Of a stretch of 64,000 nt of DNA, positions 48,537 through 61,300 are shown one piece after another. Under the pieces are notes generated by a model. It was given only the letters and a program-made list of their open reading frames with translations, searched no databases and had not been told where the DNA came from. Made by a program: the position numbers and the translations under genes. Origin of the DNA: Hirudo medicinalis (taxonomy: Eukaryota > Annelida > Clitellata > Hirudinida > Hirudinidae); assembly GCA_011800805.1 (NCBI GenBank), contig MPNW01000030.1, positions 352,988-416,987 of the forward strand. Reading direction: 5' to 3'. Within the stretch, counting starts at the first letter, position 1. The number at the start of each line of letters is the position of its first letter.

Positions 48537-48752
48537 CACGTCTATGAGCTGCGAGAGTTGTAGCCCGATATAAACATCGATGGTGCTGTTCTCGTTCTCG
48601 ACGGGTCTTATGTATTTGTTATATCTTAGTCCGTCGTCCCTTGAGTCGAAAAGTTTGGAATACAGCTTATTGGCTTTATGGAAAGCAATACTCTGATGAA
48701 CGAAGAGAGCATGTAAACAGCAGAGAACAAAAACTTTCTGCATGAAATCCAT
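48537..48752 (-). pseudogene. Lone first exon of a nicotinic acetylcholine receptor subunit
   Basis: A 72-codon exon from the ATG at 48752 to a GTGAGT donor. It has a signal peptide (MQKVFVLCCLHALFVHQSIA) followed by KLYSKLF and a RYNKYIRPVENE stretch, then IDVYIGLQLSQLIDV: the N-terminal start of nicotinic receptor subunits (ligand-gated ion channels at synapses). The donor is in the phase typical of this boundary. No later exon (Cys-loop, transmembrane segments) is visible before the carbonic anhydrase exons, 2.7 kb downstream. It may be a gene fragment, an exon of a gene whose rest was lost, or part of a chimeric transcript. Confidence 0.6.
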
Positions 48753-49356
48753 ATCACAAGTGGAACTCCATAATCATTAATCAAATCGCCTTATCTCCTT
48801 CCAGTTCAAAGCATCTCGTTTGAACACCGCCTCGCGGAGATTTGAACAAGACAAGATAATGACCGAATTCAAGACTGACTGCAACCCTTCGGAATTACTT
48901 AAGAGCGCAGCGAGCTCCCGCAGGTCGTGAATAGTATGCACCAAAGAGCTCTTACTTCCCGCAAAAAACATTAGGTCTTCTTTCACAACAGCAAAGCACA
49001 TTTATATTTGCTACTCACGCTTCATAATGCACGGATCTTTCCAAGTCCTGTTCGTGTACATTCAATTGCTTTCTATTGCGAAACTTTATTTAGGAAAAAA
49101 ATCTAGAATGTGAAAATTAAAAGTTTCATGATTGATACAGCTATCACAGTTGAGCTTGGAGCAATGAAGTAACATTTAGCAAGAACACTAAATTAGGTTA
49201 ATATTCCACTTGACACAAAATCATAATTTTTCTTAGCTCAACTGAAAGATCTAATGAATGAAAATATTCATTCATCAGAAAAATATAATAAAAAGGTCAA
49301 TGTTTATGAAATAGTATTAAGACATTTGATCGACCCTCCTAATGTCTTCGTTCGAC
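48753..49356. other. Region between the receptor exon and filamin
   Basis: A 74-codon - strand frame (48777-49001) with ordinary composition is not recognised; it could be part of the 5' UTR of the receptor exon. A - strand AATAAA at 49085-49090 is a likely poly(A) signal for the filamin gene. Confidence 0.4.
49085..49090 (-). terminator. Likely poly(A) signal of the filamin-type gene
   Basis: AATAAA on the - strand, about 270 bases after the filamin stop codon. Confidence 0.5.
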
Positions 49357-52300
49357 TTAATCTTCAAAAACAAAATTTGTGCCAGGATCCCCATTCATGG
49401 ATCCATAGTACAATCCACTTGATGGCATTTGTGAAGCTGAGCTTGATTGCAGAGCATTTAGTTCTTGGAGAGTATCAACAATGATGACCTTGAAGGGAGA
49501 CCCAGGGACTTGCTCCCCTGCCCATAGAATGATGACATAATATTCACCAATTTCTGTTGGATTGAATTTACAGAGCACCACTCTCTCTTGCTTTGGATCA
49601 CGTTTCATTTCCACTTGGAAAGTGCCTGATTGGAAATGTTATTCAATGCTTGAAACAAGAAAATGGAATGCAAACTCATCAAATAAAATTAAATTTTGAA
49701 TAAGTACTCATAAATAAAAATTACAAACCTTTCTTTCCTCTCACTTTGACATTCAGTTGCCCAGGCCCGGCACCTCTTGTATCGACGACAAATCTGCTGT
49801 CGAAAGTTGCAAGGATGCCATTTTTAAGTCCATCGCCCGAGACTCTCACTTTGCCGGCATCGGGGGACGCGCCCACTTTGAAACTGATTGGACTCCCTGA
49901 AACACGTAAATGGTTGAATGTGCACGTGTGATCTTAAGTTATCATTCAAGAGTTATTCAGTGCTCCCACCTGGAACTTGTTCCTCATCATAAGTGACATT
50001 TAAAATATAATTTCCGATTTCTTGAAGTTTCATAATGATTTCATAAGTTCCATCGTTGCGGTTGTCGATCTCACAAGGGTACAGCTTAGAAGGACCTTGA
50101 CAATATGCTGCCAGAGTGCCTGAAACATGTGATGAGAGTAAATTATTTCTGAGACCTGCTTTCAGAATTGTAAACAGTTTTGATGAAATGTTTAATGAGA
50201 TTCGTACCGTTTCCAGCTCTTCTGCAGTCGACAACAATGCTGGTGTCTTGGCAAACTTGGGCTTGTTTCAGACAGTCGGCATGTAGCACGACTTGTTTCG
50301 GATCGCAGCACGGAAGGACGGTGATCTTGATTGGTGAATTTGGAATCTGTCTGTCGTCCCACCAGATGGAGAGCAAATAGGCACCTTTGAATACAATTTT
50401 GAGTAAATATTTGTTTAAAATATTATTTGGTTGATTGACAACCCCTATGTGGATCATTTCAATGGACAATGCTTTATGATAAAAACCTGGAAGTGAGGCC
50501 ACATAACTACATCCATATAGTTTGTCATCTATCTGTTCTATGTCAACTCTGACCTCTTCTTTAAGACCCATCATCCTCACTGCTGGCTGGCCTGAAATTT
50601 GACCTCAACTTTTAAAAATACTTTGAAACGAATAGATGATGTAAAGGAATTGTTGCAATGTGTAACTCAGCATAACTAAAAGAAAACATTTCGACTAATG
50701 TAAGCATAAATAACCTGGTCCGGCATTCTTTCCGTCGACGACGAAGCAAGCCTGTTCTTTACATCTTGCAACTGACAATCCAGGACCTGATATAACAACC
50801 ATTGTCTCATCTACTTTGGTGATCTACAAAGTGAAAAGCATTAAATGCATGAACAATCCTAAGTTCAAACCCCAGGTCAAATGACATTATCTCATTGTCA
50901 TGATTATTAAATTGTCATGGTCATTAGTAACATCTTGAACATTACTTTAGTAATATAACATCTTGAACATTACTTTCCTTGTTGGCATTTGTAATAACAG
51001 TAAGTGAGATATTTAATGGCAGTGCTGAAAGACCAACCTTGGGTTGCATGGGTGTGGGAAACGGTTGGACGGGAGGGGGAAGCGGTTGAACGGGAGGGGG
51101 TACTTGCTGAATGAAGATGGGCTGAGGAAATGCTTCGGCTTCAAATTGAACGTCTTCGTGAAAGAGGGTGGGTGGATCAGGAGGTGGTAAGATAAAGATA
51201 GGAGGAAGTTGTTCAGAGCAAGAATTTTCATTGGCCTCAGGTTCAGTCTGGGTTCCACCTGTACTTTGTTCAGGAACTGTTTGAACAGAGGAGGTACTGG
51301 TAGTTTTTGTTTCTTCAGTTGGTGATAGAAAGATGGGAACAATGTCAGGATGTAGATCAGGGGCTGGACACTGCTGAACTATTGGGTCAATGTTGAACTG
51401 CACATCTTCCTCCATCATGGCAGGGAAGGGCGGCATCAGAGGTATGAATTCCATGAACTCTTCTGGTTCTGGATCTGTTTGGGTTGCCATGCTATCAATT
51501 GGGAGAGTCTGAGCAGAGGAGGTTGTGGTTTCTTTTTTGTCAGCACAACAACAGAGTCGTGGCAGTCTTGCAGGCATAGGGTGACATACATTGCTCTTGA
51601 ACTTTGAAGCATCAACTTCATAAGGATAAAGAGGATGGGATGGCTTTGTGATTTCAGCATCTTCAAACCTATACTCCTCTTCTATAATAGCAGGTTGAAG
51701 TTGAGGAAAACCGGGCAGAGTTCCTCCGCATTCCTCGCAAAGAGGGACCGGTGCCATAACCGGCATAGGAAATGGTGGATAAATCCATTCTTGATTTGGT
51801 TTATCTATTAAACCTGCTTCACCAAACGTAACTGATTTTGGTGGTTCAGCCCAAACATGGTTCACTGTCTCTGGTTCAATACCCATATTGTATACTGGTG
51901 TTCCTGGTCTTAGTTTTGAAGGAATTGAACAAGTGTTGGCCATAGGTGGTAAATCAATGACTACATCAACCTGAATGTATAGTTTAATATTAGTTAGTTT
52001 TTACTAACTGCTATCAAGCCTTAGCAATACCTCTTCAGGAGAACATGTAGCAATAATTGGAAAAACTGGAATGGGGCATTCGTTGAAGTAAACCCTTATT
52101 ACGTAATTTCCTTAAATATAAATATCCAGTGTTCAAAAAGAGTTGAATTTTCTATGTAATGCTAATTTTTTAATATTAACCGAAATATTTTGGTATAAAT
52201 TTCAAAAGATATCCTCCTTCCCTCGCAATAATGTCAGGTGAAATTTTGGTCTCTGTATCAGGAGTTTCTATGGTGGCTGTCAACTCACCTAAAACATATC

Positions 52301-55300
52301 AAACAGAATTTTTGATTAAAATTTCATATTAGGATAAGAAGTCTTGAACATAGGTTCAACACAGTAAGCTTTAAGTTAAACACTTCAAGCACCTGGACCG
52401 GCTTTACTTGCATCGAACATAATGCTCTGCAATTTATTCAGATGTACTGTCACGTGATCTTCTTGTGTCCAGCATTCCCAGGTATCAAGAATTATCACTT
52501 GTGATGGATCACATATCTTGGGTCTGAAGTTTCCTGAAGCCAGAGAAAAGTTGACGAATTTCGAATGGAAAAAACAAATATAAACCTTAATTTTTTTTAA
52601 TATTTTATTTCAGGAATCGAATTATAGATGCTTCTAACCTGGAACTTCTTTTCCATTGAAAACCATAGACACATCATAAATGCCAGCTTGAGGTGGAATG
52701 TAAGAGTACCTGTACGTTCCATTGGCTTGCTTTTCCACTGCCAGGTCAACGAGACCTGTAGGACCTTGAATTGATAAAAGTTTGAAAGTCAACTATTTCA
52801 TTACATAGCATTACATAGAAAATAATAAAATGTAAAAAAAATTTTTTATTTAACAATTAATGAATAATTGATGATAGCAATGGATCAAGCTTAGTAACAA
52901 GAATTTGTAATTATGTTTACCTTGTACTTGGACAACCAGTTCACCTTTTTGACCTTTTGGATCAACAAAAAATGATGCTGGTTTTCCCACAACACCCCTG
53001 AACAGACCATCACCAGAGGCAGTTGCAGGGAGGTAGGATTTTATTTCTTGTCTTATTGGACATCCTAATGAAATTATAATTGGCTAAATTTATTAGATAT
53101 TTTTATATTTACATCTTGTCCTAAACTAAGCACTGCAATAAATTTAACATTTTTATTCTAGAAAAAAATTCATTTTAATTTCTGACCTTTAAAAATTTGT
53201 TTAATATCATTTTTCATCTGATCTTTTCTTGAATGTAACTAACCAGGAACATTGAGGCCTCCATAAATGACATCAATCCTATAAATTCCAGCCTCATCAG
53301 GGATGTATGTGATTGTTTCACCAAATCTGTCAAGTTCAAATGGCACTTCTCTGCTATGGGGGCCTGTAATGCTCACTTGAAGATCAGCTGAGCCTGCACC
53401 ATTCTTTGAAACTGACATATCAAAACAAAAACTCAGCAAGCCATGTTTGGTTTCTATTTGTTTGCTAAGCTATTTCAGGTATGAAATGCTTACTGTAAAT
53501 GGTCATTGGTTTTGAAACCTCTCCTGTTGGCAATCCTTCAAGGACTATTTTGTTTGGATCGAAAATTTCTGTTACAATTGGACAACCTGGCACCATCTGT
53601 CCAGCATAGTTCACACTGAGTGCATGAGGTCCTTTGACGAATTGATTAACATTTGCTTTGTTAATTTCTTCTGCTTATTTTATTAATTATTCATAACCTA
53701 CCACATGAGGATGTTGAATATTCAACTTTAACATTCCCGTTAGATAGTGGTGTCAAACGACATGGAATCACATTGTCCTCAAACGGACCTACGAAATTAA
53801 ATAATTCCACTCTGATCATTGCACCAAAACAGGTGAAGCTTCCAAATAATTTCAATAATTAATTCATTTGTTAAATTTAATTTCTCTGAGAGAGCTTACC
53901 AAGCACGTTGGCATCGCAGTCACCTACAGAGATTGGAACCCCGGGCGGCGGAGTAATGTATGCCAACACTGTTTGTCCTATGCCAACAGGCATATTTCCG
54001 TTACCACTGACAACGGTCAGATTATTAGCTGGATTGATTATTTGATATGCAAACGGAGTTCCTGAAGCAAAGAAATAAATATCCAGTGAGACTGTTTTTA
54101 AATGTAGTGTGATTGAAAAAATATACCTGGGACTGGAACTTTGTTGAAGAAGACATTGATGACGTGATCAAAGGGAGATCTGGCAATGAATGCGAATCTA
54201 TGAAGATCCAGCTGTTTTTCATACCTTAAGGGAACATTTACTCCTTCACAAGTCACTGTGGCATCCACTGGACCTAGCCCAGCATCTTTCGTATCCACTG
54301 ATTTAAAAAATTATGTGTGATTACATGTTATTATATTTCAAACAGTTTTTCGAAAAGAATAGTGATAGAAATTCTGACCTATGTAAAAATACGAAAATAA
54401 ATAGAATTCTAGACTCGCTTGCGTAACTGTTTGATTGAATTTACCTGAAAAGTTTATATTTTGGCCAATATTTCCTCCTGGGGTAACCTCTAGAATTCTC
54501 ACAAAATTTGGATCGAATGTTGAACATGTGAAAGGACTTCCAGGAACAGGATCACATCCATAAAGGATATTTATCATGTAATTTCCTATAACCTCAGGAA
54601 CAAATTGTAAGCTGTATCTTGGCCCTACCATCTGTTGTATTGCAGGAATTTCGTTCCCAGAAGGATCTAAAAAATTTTTTAATTGTTTTCATTACACACT
54701 TATGAAGAGCGTAAACATATTTAAATACTTGCCGTCATATATTTAGATTATGTTATCTATGTTATTCAGTAGTCCTAGGCGGGACTTATTATAAAATGCC
54801 GAGAATATTAATAATCATAATCGCTTTAAACATGTAAGCAACTATTGACCAACCCAGTACTGTGCAAGACATTGGAAGTTCATGCGAGGAAGTGGTGTCA
54901 ACCTGTAGATTTACGGGTTTCCCGACCTGCTTCATGCTTACGGCATCCCAGAGAATCCTGATATTTTTCTGATCCACCACTGCACATTTGAATGGTGATC
55001 CTGAAGAAATTTTATCAAGTAATTTCTGATGATTAAAGGAGAGGATATGAAATAGAATTTAAAAAAAAACCTTGTACGTCGACATCATTAAATTTCACAA
55101 TGACGTTGTGTACGACTCCCTCTGTTGGAACAAAGTTAACGAGTGAAATCCCATTGTCATCTGTTGACAAATCCACAAATGGACGTGTCTTATGACCCTG
55201 CACACAAACGGTGGTTTTGCCCGGCCCTGCACAACTGGCATCAACTGTGATTTCAAGTTACTTTTTTAGAGCTTACTGGTAAATTTTAACAATAATTTTG

Positions 55301-58300
55301 CCAATGCAACAGACTTTTGAAAGAGACGTTTTTGTTGATGCAGCCGACGGGCATACTGCTAACCATAACTCTGCAGGGATCAAAGACATCGGGATGGAAT
55401 GGACTGTCCTTGATCTCAGTGCCTGCATACTGTACTGATAGGACATGCTGCCCTGTAAATTAATTAAATTATAATGAGTATAGGCATATTCAAAATTAAT
55501 AAATTATTAATTACCTGGCTCGAGTGGCAGATATTCCACTGTGAATCCTGTCTCATATGAACCAGTCATAGTGGTCGGAACATATTGTCCTGAGGGGGCT
55601 GAAAGTAATTCAAGTGTTGCGAGATATTGATCCAGACGTATAAACCAATACAAATATAAGTCGCCCACTAATGAGTTTTGAACATTTTTATTTGAGATAC
55701 CAAATTATCTTTCAAGAGCAATAATGTCGCAAGTTACATGTCAACATGACTTCAAGATCTGCTGCTGCTCCAACAGCTTTGGCCAACACATTGAACTTCG
55801 TGGGTATTCCTGCTCTTATCCTTCCAAGACCTTGTCCTGAGGCTCTGGCCAAATTTCCGTTCAATATCATGGCTGTAAATGGACTTCCTAGCGAAATAAT
55901 TTACCAATTCAAGTTGATGAATAGAATTATTAGAATTATTGGTTATACGTTGATTGTAAATGCAAATTATATTTATTTTAAAAATTATTAATCAACTTCA
56001 AAATTTCAAAAATGACTGAATGCCTAAAGCACAACACGACAGGCCAAACGTTTCCAACCACCAACCTGGTATATTCTCGCCATTGTACTTGACGTTGATG
56101 ACATGTGGCTGAAGACAAATAGGCACATATGTCACCTCAACCAAGCCTGTGTTTGGAATCGTCCTGGCCGTGTTCTTCACCAGTTCTCCTTGGCAAGTGA
56201 TCATTACCTCCAGGTTTCCTGGACCAGCATCTACTGCATTGACTGAAATAAGAAATAAATAAAATCCATTTACAATAAAAGTCATAAAAAGTGCAACATA
56301 ATTTTTATAAATAATGGCAAAACTACAAAAAAAATGAAGTTGTAAAGGAAAAAACTCAGGCCAACCATGGAAGGAACTTGGCCTGCCTACGACACCAGGA
56401 GCAATGCAGTTTACTAAAACTTGTGCAGGATTCCATGCAATAACTGTAAAAGGGCTATCTTTCACCGGTTCATCAAAGTACTTGACATTCACCAAATGTT
56501 CCCCTGATTTTAGAAGTAAAATTTTAGACTTAAAACTAAATTTAAATTGTTATTTAAAATTGTTTTAAATAATTTGATAAGACAGTTAATGTTTTAATGT
56601 TAAGATTCTTAGACTAACCTGGCTCTCTGGGAGTGTACTCCACCAAAAACTTGCCATTTCCAATGCTGGTTATTCTTGATTTCACTTCTTTTTTGCTCGG
56701 GCCTGATTTTCAAAAATTTTTTAACTACAGGTTAATCTAATATTTTAGGCAATCTTTAAAATAAAGTAAATAAAATTACATGAAATTCTTAGTTAATAAT
56801 TATTTGAAAGTGCCTCATGGTAATAGAAATGTTTTCCATACTTTTAATCGAAACATGGACGTCTTCAATGAGTGCAGCAGGTCCAGTAATTTCAAAGTTT
56901 GTCACTTTGTTGCACCTCACAAAATGGAGACCCTCACCAACCACAGACACCTGCTTTGGATCGCAGATGTTCATCGTAAATGGACTGCCTGAGAACAAAT
57001 CGAATAAATAATAAACGCATGAGTTGATTATCAAATGGAAAAGAAAGTATGAATAAAGGCTAAATTGTTACATTTTTAATTTGAATATTTAAAATGTGCA
57101 CTGGATATTCGGAAATCTATGAAGGAAAACCATCAGTCTTGTTTTCTTTGGTCAACAGATTATTAACTATAGCTTCTTGTAATGCACATTGTACTTTCTT
57201 CTTTCATTTCAAAAGTACTGGTATGATTTCAGCAATTTATGAATTTGTAGTCTTATATTGTTGAGATGTCTTTTGAATGCCATCATGTCTCATCTTTATT
57301 TTTTTATTCGATGGCTTGTTGTACTTTTTTTTATTTAGTTTTTTTTTGTGTCGCATCACGTGCTTTCAACACTTCCCTTAACAAATTTTGGATTATGTTT
57401 AATTGGCGATAATTTAGTACAAGAATATATTTATACTATACTAGCTTTTTGAAACCGGCTTCGCCAGTCATACATTCAAACTCATTTTGTATCCATTATC
57501 ATTAATTTTATTTATCCCGTTATTATTTACGTCCTTCAAATTCAGCCAGCTACTTGCCTCCAAGGAACTGGGCGTTTAGGACGGTGTTCCCGCAACTGGA
57601 TTCGAATCCGTGTTGCCATCGCAAGAGGCGCAGCCTTAAACATTAGACCATACGAGACCTCATTGCTCCTTGCTTCCAGTAGCTCTCGAGTTTAAAGCTC
57701 GTATGCGATTTAGGAAAATGGTAAAAGATGGAAAACTTGAAAGTTGAAAATTGAAAATAGTTGACCTATGAATGGCAAAGAGAATGTGTGCCGCTATAGG
57801 TCACCTAGAGCTATAGAGGAGTTCTTGGGACAGACAAACATACACGCGCACTTTCTGTTTTATATTATAGATGTTACAATATGTTTCAAAAATCCCTCTC
57901 TGCACCCCATGTATGGGCTAAACTTGACCTAATAATAATAAGTAATACAATGACATGATTGTTACTTTTATTAAATTTCTCACCGTCCGCATGTTCACCG
58001 TTGAACATCACGTTGACATTATGTGCTCCAGGAACAAGGGGCACACACGTGACTTGATAAAGGCCTGGAGTTCTTGTCACCGAACTGACCTTGTTCCCTA
58101 TCATCTGCCCAGATGGATTTTTTATGCTTATTTCCAACTTACCCTCTCCTGCTTCTCTGACGTCAACTGTCAAAATTCAATGATCTAATAAAGTCATATT
58201 TTCACTAATTTCATAAATTAACTTAAAACAAATAATAAATTTAATCGGCTGAATAATATTTTAATGTAAATGTTTTAGTCCAAAAGATTACCGTTGAAAG

Positions 58301-61300
58301 AGTTCTCATGCGAAACTCTGCCAAGAGGAATCGCTCCAACAAGAACTTTTGATGGATCCCAGGCTTTCACTCCACAGTTCCAGACTGGTTGTCCGAAGTA
58401 CTTGGTGACAACGTTGTACTCTCCTAAAAATATTAATATATTAAAATATAATAAATATAATATATTAAAAATAATAAAGTATTCCTAATTAGCATAGCTA
58501 GTTCAGTGCTCATGTCACCCACAACAAAATAAATCATTAAATGCAGCTGTTTTTGTAGAGTCTGACTATGCGAAGATAATTCGTTGTATTAATTAAAAAG
58601 ACCAATTAAGCTATATTAAACGCGTATTAACATAGCTCAATAAATTAAGTTCTAAATATATTTTTTGAATGATATATAAGTGATTTTGATATTAATATTT
58701 TAATTTTATGCGATAACTTTTGAATCAAAGACCTGCAATCATTGGAGTGAAGTCAACTTTGAAGTTATTTGATCCGAGATCATGAACAATTGATGGTATC
58801 TCTGACTCTTGAGGTCCTGCAAAAAGAGATTCAATTAAAGAAATTAATTTGCCCCAAGTAACACACAATCAAAATGAATTAAGCAACCAACCGACAACTC
58901 TTATATCGACATCTTTTTGTTCTGCTGAAGGAGCAGTGATTGTGACATTCGTGAGTTTGCCTACAGGGACGATACCTGTAGTCAGACCTCGGCAACTAAC
59001 TTTGTTTTTGTCGATCACCAAGAAAGTAAATGGAGATCCTGAAACCCAAAAGCACGTGAATGGGTAAAAAATATCGGACTTACTTTCGGTAATTCTATTA
59101 TGCGAGACAGACAGAAAACCCGGGTTAGTACCTGGTACGTTCTGTTTGTTAAATAGAACGGTGCCCCTGTGCACTCCATTGACAGTAGGAACAAAAGCAA
59201 CAGAAAGAATGCCCATGTCATTCGTCACTTGGTTTGGCACCAATTGTCCGTTTGGATCTGTGATGCTTATTTCACACACTCCCTCTCCTGCCTCAGCAAC
59301 GAGCACTAAAAGTGACGAATGTTAAAAATAAATACAATTCATCTCATTAGATACGTTGGCTCTCATTTCATCATATAAATAACGATAAATAAAAAGAACG
59401 CCGGGATTGAATCTACTCACCATCAAAGTGGGATTTTTCTCCCACTTGAGCCATACGTAATCCTGTCACAGACACTCTTGAGACGTCGTATGCACGTGCA
59501 ACAAAAGGATTTCCTTTGACAGCAGCTCCAAAGCAGCAGACATCAATTGTGTGAGGTCCTCGATTAAAAAGCATTACATTGCTCATGATTTTAGGTAGGC
59601 ACAAAATCCGATAATCATTGGGACGTTTTGAATTCTCTCTAATAACGAGTTTTATTATTTGAAAACGAATTAATGTGTATATACGTAAAGAAGTTGCTAA
59701 CATAAGTCATCGGAGAAAATTCTGAAGGTTATTTATTTGTTAGACGTAAAGAATTCAAAAGAATACCTGGAACGATCGGAGTGTAATCCACTTTGAATGC
59801 GTTTCCCCTTTCCACTACGTTGGCAATCAATTCTTGACCATTTGGATCTGAGAACGTATTATGTTATCAGTTGTAATAGGTTCTGTGATTTGATGTTTCT
59901 TAATCGCCGAATGCTAAAAAAATGGAGGTGGTGCCAACCTGTGATGATGACGTCAAAATCTTTAAGTTTTGCATCAGGAGCTGTCAGAAGGAAACTCGTA
60001 GGAATGTTGCAAGGTACAATCCCGATTCCTTCGCCCTTGATAGAAACTTTGCAGAGATCCACAACCTGGAACTGCATTGGCGTCCCTATAGAGCAGGAAT
60101 TCAAAACGTCAGAGAAAATATGTAATGGAGTGCTAATATTTCTACGTTAAGATAAGTTAATATATTAACATATTGCAATACTACTAATAATATTTTTATC
60201 CTTAATTAAGTACTACTAATAATAAGTCGTGACGAACCTTTGACTTTGACGGAGTTGAAGTCAACCAAAATGTTGTGAGTACCAGCCACAACAGGTGTAT
60301 AAGACACCTGAAGCACACCTGGACATCTGCTTAGCACATGGTTTGGAAGAAGCTGACCGGTTGGATCGATGATGCTGATTTCGACTGTTCCATCTCCTGC
60401 ATCCTTCATCTCAACTGGAAAAAAGATTTTAGAATGTTTTCAGGAAAACCTTTTCATAAAGAAATTCATTACATTAAATATTTCATTATCTGACCATTGA
60501 ATGTCGATTCAACTCCTACGTATCCCAGACCAACTCTTGACAGGAGAACTCGTGAGGCATCCCACACCTTCACGTGGAAGGGACTGTTAGGAATTGGGAC
60601 ACCTTGGTACGCCACATTCACCTGATACTCACCTAATGAAATTATAAAATATTTGGAGAATTTATAAAAATAATTGAATAAATAAAGTTTTTGAATAATA
60701 AATTATTTCTGAAACTTTGGGCCAACAACTCAACAGTCATTTAATTCGTTAAAGGAACGATGAATTCTCACCCACAGTTTTTGGAGTGTACTCTACTTTC
60801 ACTTGGTTATTCCCTGATTCCGTTACAATCGGAACGACCTGTCTGGAATTTGGAGGTCCTTGAAATAAATGTTCGAATTAATATCTTTTTAAACCATAAT
60901 TGATTAACTAAACAGCTGAATAATATAAACATATATAAATCTACCTCTTATCGCAACGTCAAAATCTGATGCATGAGCTTCGTTGGCCATTATGTAGAAC
61001 AGCGAAGATTGGTTGACTTGAACATTTTCAATGCCATCTCCTCTCAAGTAAATCTTGTTTGGGTCGTGGACTTTAAACATGAACGGACCACCTGGAATGT
61101 TGAACGTTGGTGTATATTCAGTTGAAGAAAAGTGTTTGAAGATAAATATTTAAAATATTTAGAAGTCAGTAGATACCATTAACAATATTGAAGCTTTTAA
61201 TTAAATCCTTTGCATTGAATCTAACCTGGTACGGTTTCTTTATTGAACGTGACGTCAGCGTGATGAGACCCTCCCTCCATTGGCACATACGATACTTCCA

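Noticed and set aside
57594..57680. tRNA gene or tRNA-derived SINE on the - strand
   Set aside because: A good box B and a box A-like sequence are present, but no acceptor stem pairs, and both ends of the surrounding element fit a Helitron.
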